A stretch of 6,250 nt of DNA from Armatimonadota bacterium (GTDB lineage: Bacteria; Armatimonadota; UBA5829), in contig JAEWSK010000220.1 in assembly GCA_023398345.1 (NCBI GenBank), positions 1 through 6,250 on the forward strand, written 5' to 3'. Below are positions 5,478 through 6,250 of this stretch, piece by piece (position 1 is the stretch's first letter; each line of letters opens with the position of its first letter). The translations under genes were made by a program, and so were the position numbers. The notes under the pieces are model-generated. The model did not search any database, had not been told where the DNA came from, and saw only the letters and a program-made list of their open reading frames with translations.

Positions 5478-5783
5478 TTATGTCAGATTGGTATGAACGG
5501 TCAATGCTATGAAAGTGACAAGATAAAGGGCTATCGCGCTTCTGCATGCGAGTTTCGCAAACGAAGCGTTTTTTTTGCGGTATAACTCTACCGCTACAAC
5601 AAATGGCACAAAACTAGCCACCTTTACCAAAACAAACATTGTTGTGCTATGTCGAAAACACGCCGCCATCAACGGGTTTTGCTCCACCGCACAGCCTCTA
5701 GTCACAAAGAATAGAGTCGATAACATGTCTGCAAGGCAAATTGTCACAAGTATAATGCTTTCGATGCTAATTCTCAACTTCAT
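5478..5783 (-). CDS. DUF5658-like small membrane protein
   Basis: A 101-residue inner-membrane protein of unknown function. Three hydrophobic helices are visible, at about residues 6-28, 47-67 and 77-98. The segment ADMLSTLFFVTRGCAVEQNP, followed by LMAACFRHSTTMFVLVK, fits the DUF5658 pattern: D..ST in helix 1, a short loop with E-x-N-P, then a helix ending in K. I chose the ATG at 5783. The reading frame stays open upstream to a TTG at 5885, but that extension crosses a likely -10 box and would add a polar, non-conserved N-terminus. AGAGG lies 12 bases and GGA 8 bases before the ATG, so the ribosome binding site is modest. It converges with the regulator gene. The family assignment is from memory of the motif. 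Confidence 0.72.
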   Translation of the reverse strand: MKLRISIESIILVTICLADMLSTLFFVTRGCAVEQNPLMAACFRHSTTMFVLVKVASFVPFVVAVELYRKKNASFAKLACRSAIALYLVTFIALTVHTNLT

Positions 5784-5814
5784 ATGATGTCCATACCTCT
5801 GAGCTGACGTAAAT

Positions 5815-5820
5815 AGTATA
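5815..5820 (-). promoter_or_regulatory. Possible -10 element of the DUF5658-like gene
   Basis: TATACT on the minus strand (5820-5815), 31 bases before the ATG at 5783. No good -35 hexamer is found at 16-18 bases, so this is weak. Confidence 0.35.
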
Positions 5821-5908
5821 TTCAAAAATCGTGCCAAGATTGCCTGTAATAAATGCCGGTTTAAGTCGCATGGGTCATATTGCAAGTCGCCATATGAGCA
5901 AGAGGCGG

Positions 5909-5937
5909 TTCCATCCCAGGCGTTTTTGCGCTACAAT
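5909..5937 (+). promoter_or_regulatory. Possible promoter of the short leader transcript
   Basis: TACAAT (5932-5937) matches the -10 consensus at five of six positions. The -35 at 17 bases (TTCCAT, 5909-5914) is poor. The predicted start is near 5944. Confidence 0.4.
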
Positions 5938-5943
5938 AGGATA

Positions 5944-6010
5944 GTCAGATGCCGAAAGTTACAGTTGTTGTGCCGGTATGCTGTTCGTCGGACGAGCAGT
6001 TTTTTTATTT
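5944..6010 (+). ncRNA. Candidate leader or small RNA ending in an intrinsic terminator
   Basis: A predicted transcript of about 65 bases. It contains a first weak hairpin (ATGCCG 5949-5954 with CGGTAT 5974-5979, one G-U pair), then the terminator hairpin and a T tract. It precedes the last gene in the window. It may be an attenuating leader for that gene or a free small RNA. There is no match to an RNA family I recognise. Confidence 0.35.
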
Positions 6011-6032
6011 CGCTAGTGCAGACTCTGCTTGA
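5949..6032 (+). CDS. Possible 27-residue leader peptide (or glycosyltransferase start remnant)
   Basis: The ATG is preceded by AGGA (5938-5941) at a spacing of 7. The frame runs through the terminator hairpin and its T tract (codons for QFFYF) and stops at TGA 6030-6032, just after it. The first ten residues, MPKVTVVVPV, look exactly like the start of a family 2 glycosyltransferase, but the expected 'YN..' continuation is replaced by CCSSDEQ. Two readings are possible: a leader peptide whose translation affects the terminator, or a decayed or coincidental gene start. I cannot choose between them. Confidence 0.3.
   Translation: MPKVTVVVPVCCSSDEQFFYFASADSA
5981..6010 (+). terminator. Intrinsic terminator inside the leader
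   Basis: Stem CTGTTCG (5981-5987) with CGAGCAG (5993-5999), one G-U pair, loop TCGGA, followed at once by TTTTTTTATTT (6000-6010). This is the only hairpin in the window with a textbook T tract. No plus-strand gene other than the 27-codon frame leads into it. Confidence 0.65.
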
Positions 6033-6057
6033 TATCGGTCATTTTGACTTTTAGAAT
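6029..6057 (+). promoter_or_regulatory. Promoter of the right-edge gene
   Basis: TTGATA (6029-6034), 17-base spacer, TAGAAT (6052-6057). The predicted start near 6064 gives a leader of about 29 bases. It begins just downstream of the leader terminator, so the gene may be served by two promoters. Confidence 0.65.
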
Positions 6058-6092
6058 TTTTACTTTGGATTTTTGAGGGGGAGGGAAGCGAT

Positions 6093-6250
6093 ATGCTTAC
6101 CGGCAGCAATCCAATTCTCATTACAGGAACCGAATCGGATGATCCGTTTGCAATTGACATTAGTGTTTTTTGCGGGCAGCTTACGGATATTGCCGATGTA
6201 ATCTCTCTCAAAACGTTTGCCAACACCGAGTTTTGCCCTCGCTTTATATC
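6093..6250 (+). CDS. Start of a gene resembling PRPP synthetase N-terminus (partial)
   Basis: The ATG at 6093 has a strong Shine-Dalgarno, GGAGG (6080-6084), 8 bases upstream, and the frame stays open for 52 codons to the window edge. The visible protein begins MLTGSNPILITGTESDD and later has DVISLKTFANTEFCPRFI. A short beta strand ending in G, a helix with conserved Ala/Ile, then 'F.N.E....R.I' is the arrangement at the N-terminus of ribose-phosphate pyrophosphokinases ('F.DGE..V.I'), which make PRPP for nucleotide, His and Trp synthesis. The defining PRPP-binding loop would lie beyond the edge, so the function is tentative. The gene start itself is well supported. An overlapping minus-strand frame (6005-6226) has no supporting signals. 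Confidence 0.6.
   Translation, partial: MLTGSNPILITGTESDDPFAIDISVFCGQLTDIADVISLKTFANTEFCPRFI

Noticed and set aside
5480..5512. Short plus-strand ATG frame after AGGGAGG
   Set aside because: It has ten codons only, with the Shine-Dalgarno 2 bases from the ATG, and it overlaps the 3' end of the DUF5658-like gene.
6005..6226. Minus-strand 73-codon frame at the right edge
   Set aside because: It is antisense to the well-supported gene start at 6093 and crosses its promoter; there is no recognisable pattern.

Overview
The window looks like chromosomal DNA of a free-living bacterium with balanced base composition. It uses consensus sigma-70-type promoters (TTGACA / TATAAT, mostly 17-bp spacing) and strong Shine-Dalgarno (SD) sequences, and at least two genes appear to start with TTG. 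A GH2-like enzyme, a secreted CBM9-like protein and a DUF5658 membrane protein together would suit Armatimonadota or a planctomycete/PVC-type lineage. That placement is a guess from gene content, not a measurement. I see no phage, plasmid, transposase, CRISPR, rRNA or tRNA.

Layout, left to right. (1) The 5' end of a GH2-like glycosidase on the minus strand, cut by the window edge (1-290). (2) A gene-poor stretch (291-757) with a possible structured transcript (359-496), one copy of an interspersed multi-hairpin repeat (530-627) and a near-perfect promoter (670-698). (3) A secreted protein with an Ala/Pro linker and a CBM9-like domain (758-2179). (4) A second, inverted copy of the repeat (2203-2380), expanded by about 80 bases that include a perfect 17-bp-arm hairpin. 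(5) A short-chain polyprenyl (GGPP-type) synthase on the minus strand (2386-3468), divergent from a GNAT acetyltransferase (3619-4215), with back-to-back promoters whose -35 boxes form an inverted repeat. (6) ndk on the minus strand (4184-4594), overlapping the acetyltransferase tail-to-tail by 32 bases. (7) A small regulator-like protein with a sigma-region-4-like helix-turn-helix (4897-5400), its own promoter and a possible operator. (8) A DUF5658-type three-helix membrane protein on the minus strand (5478-5783). (9) A short promoter / mini-ORF / intrinsic terminator unit (5909-6032), followed by a second promoter and the start of a gene that runs off the right edge (6093 onward) and resembles the N-terminus of PRPP synthetase.

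The genes are mostly single transcription units in alternating orientation, so there is no obvious operon or multi-gene system. The housekeeping members are ndk, the prenyl synthase and possibly the PRPP synthetase. The less ordinary material is between genes: the inverted pair of mosaic hairpin repeats, and the possible attenuator-like leader ahead of the last gene. I did not find a convincing undescribed multi-gene system.
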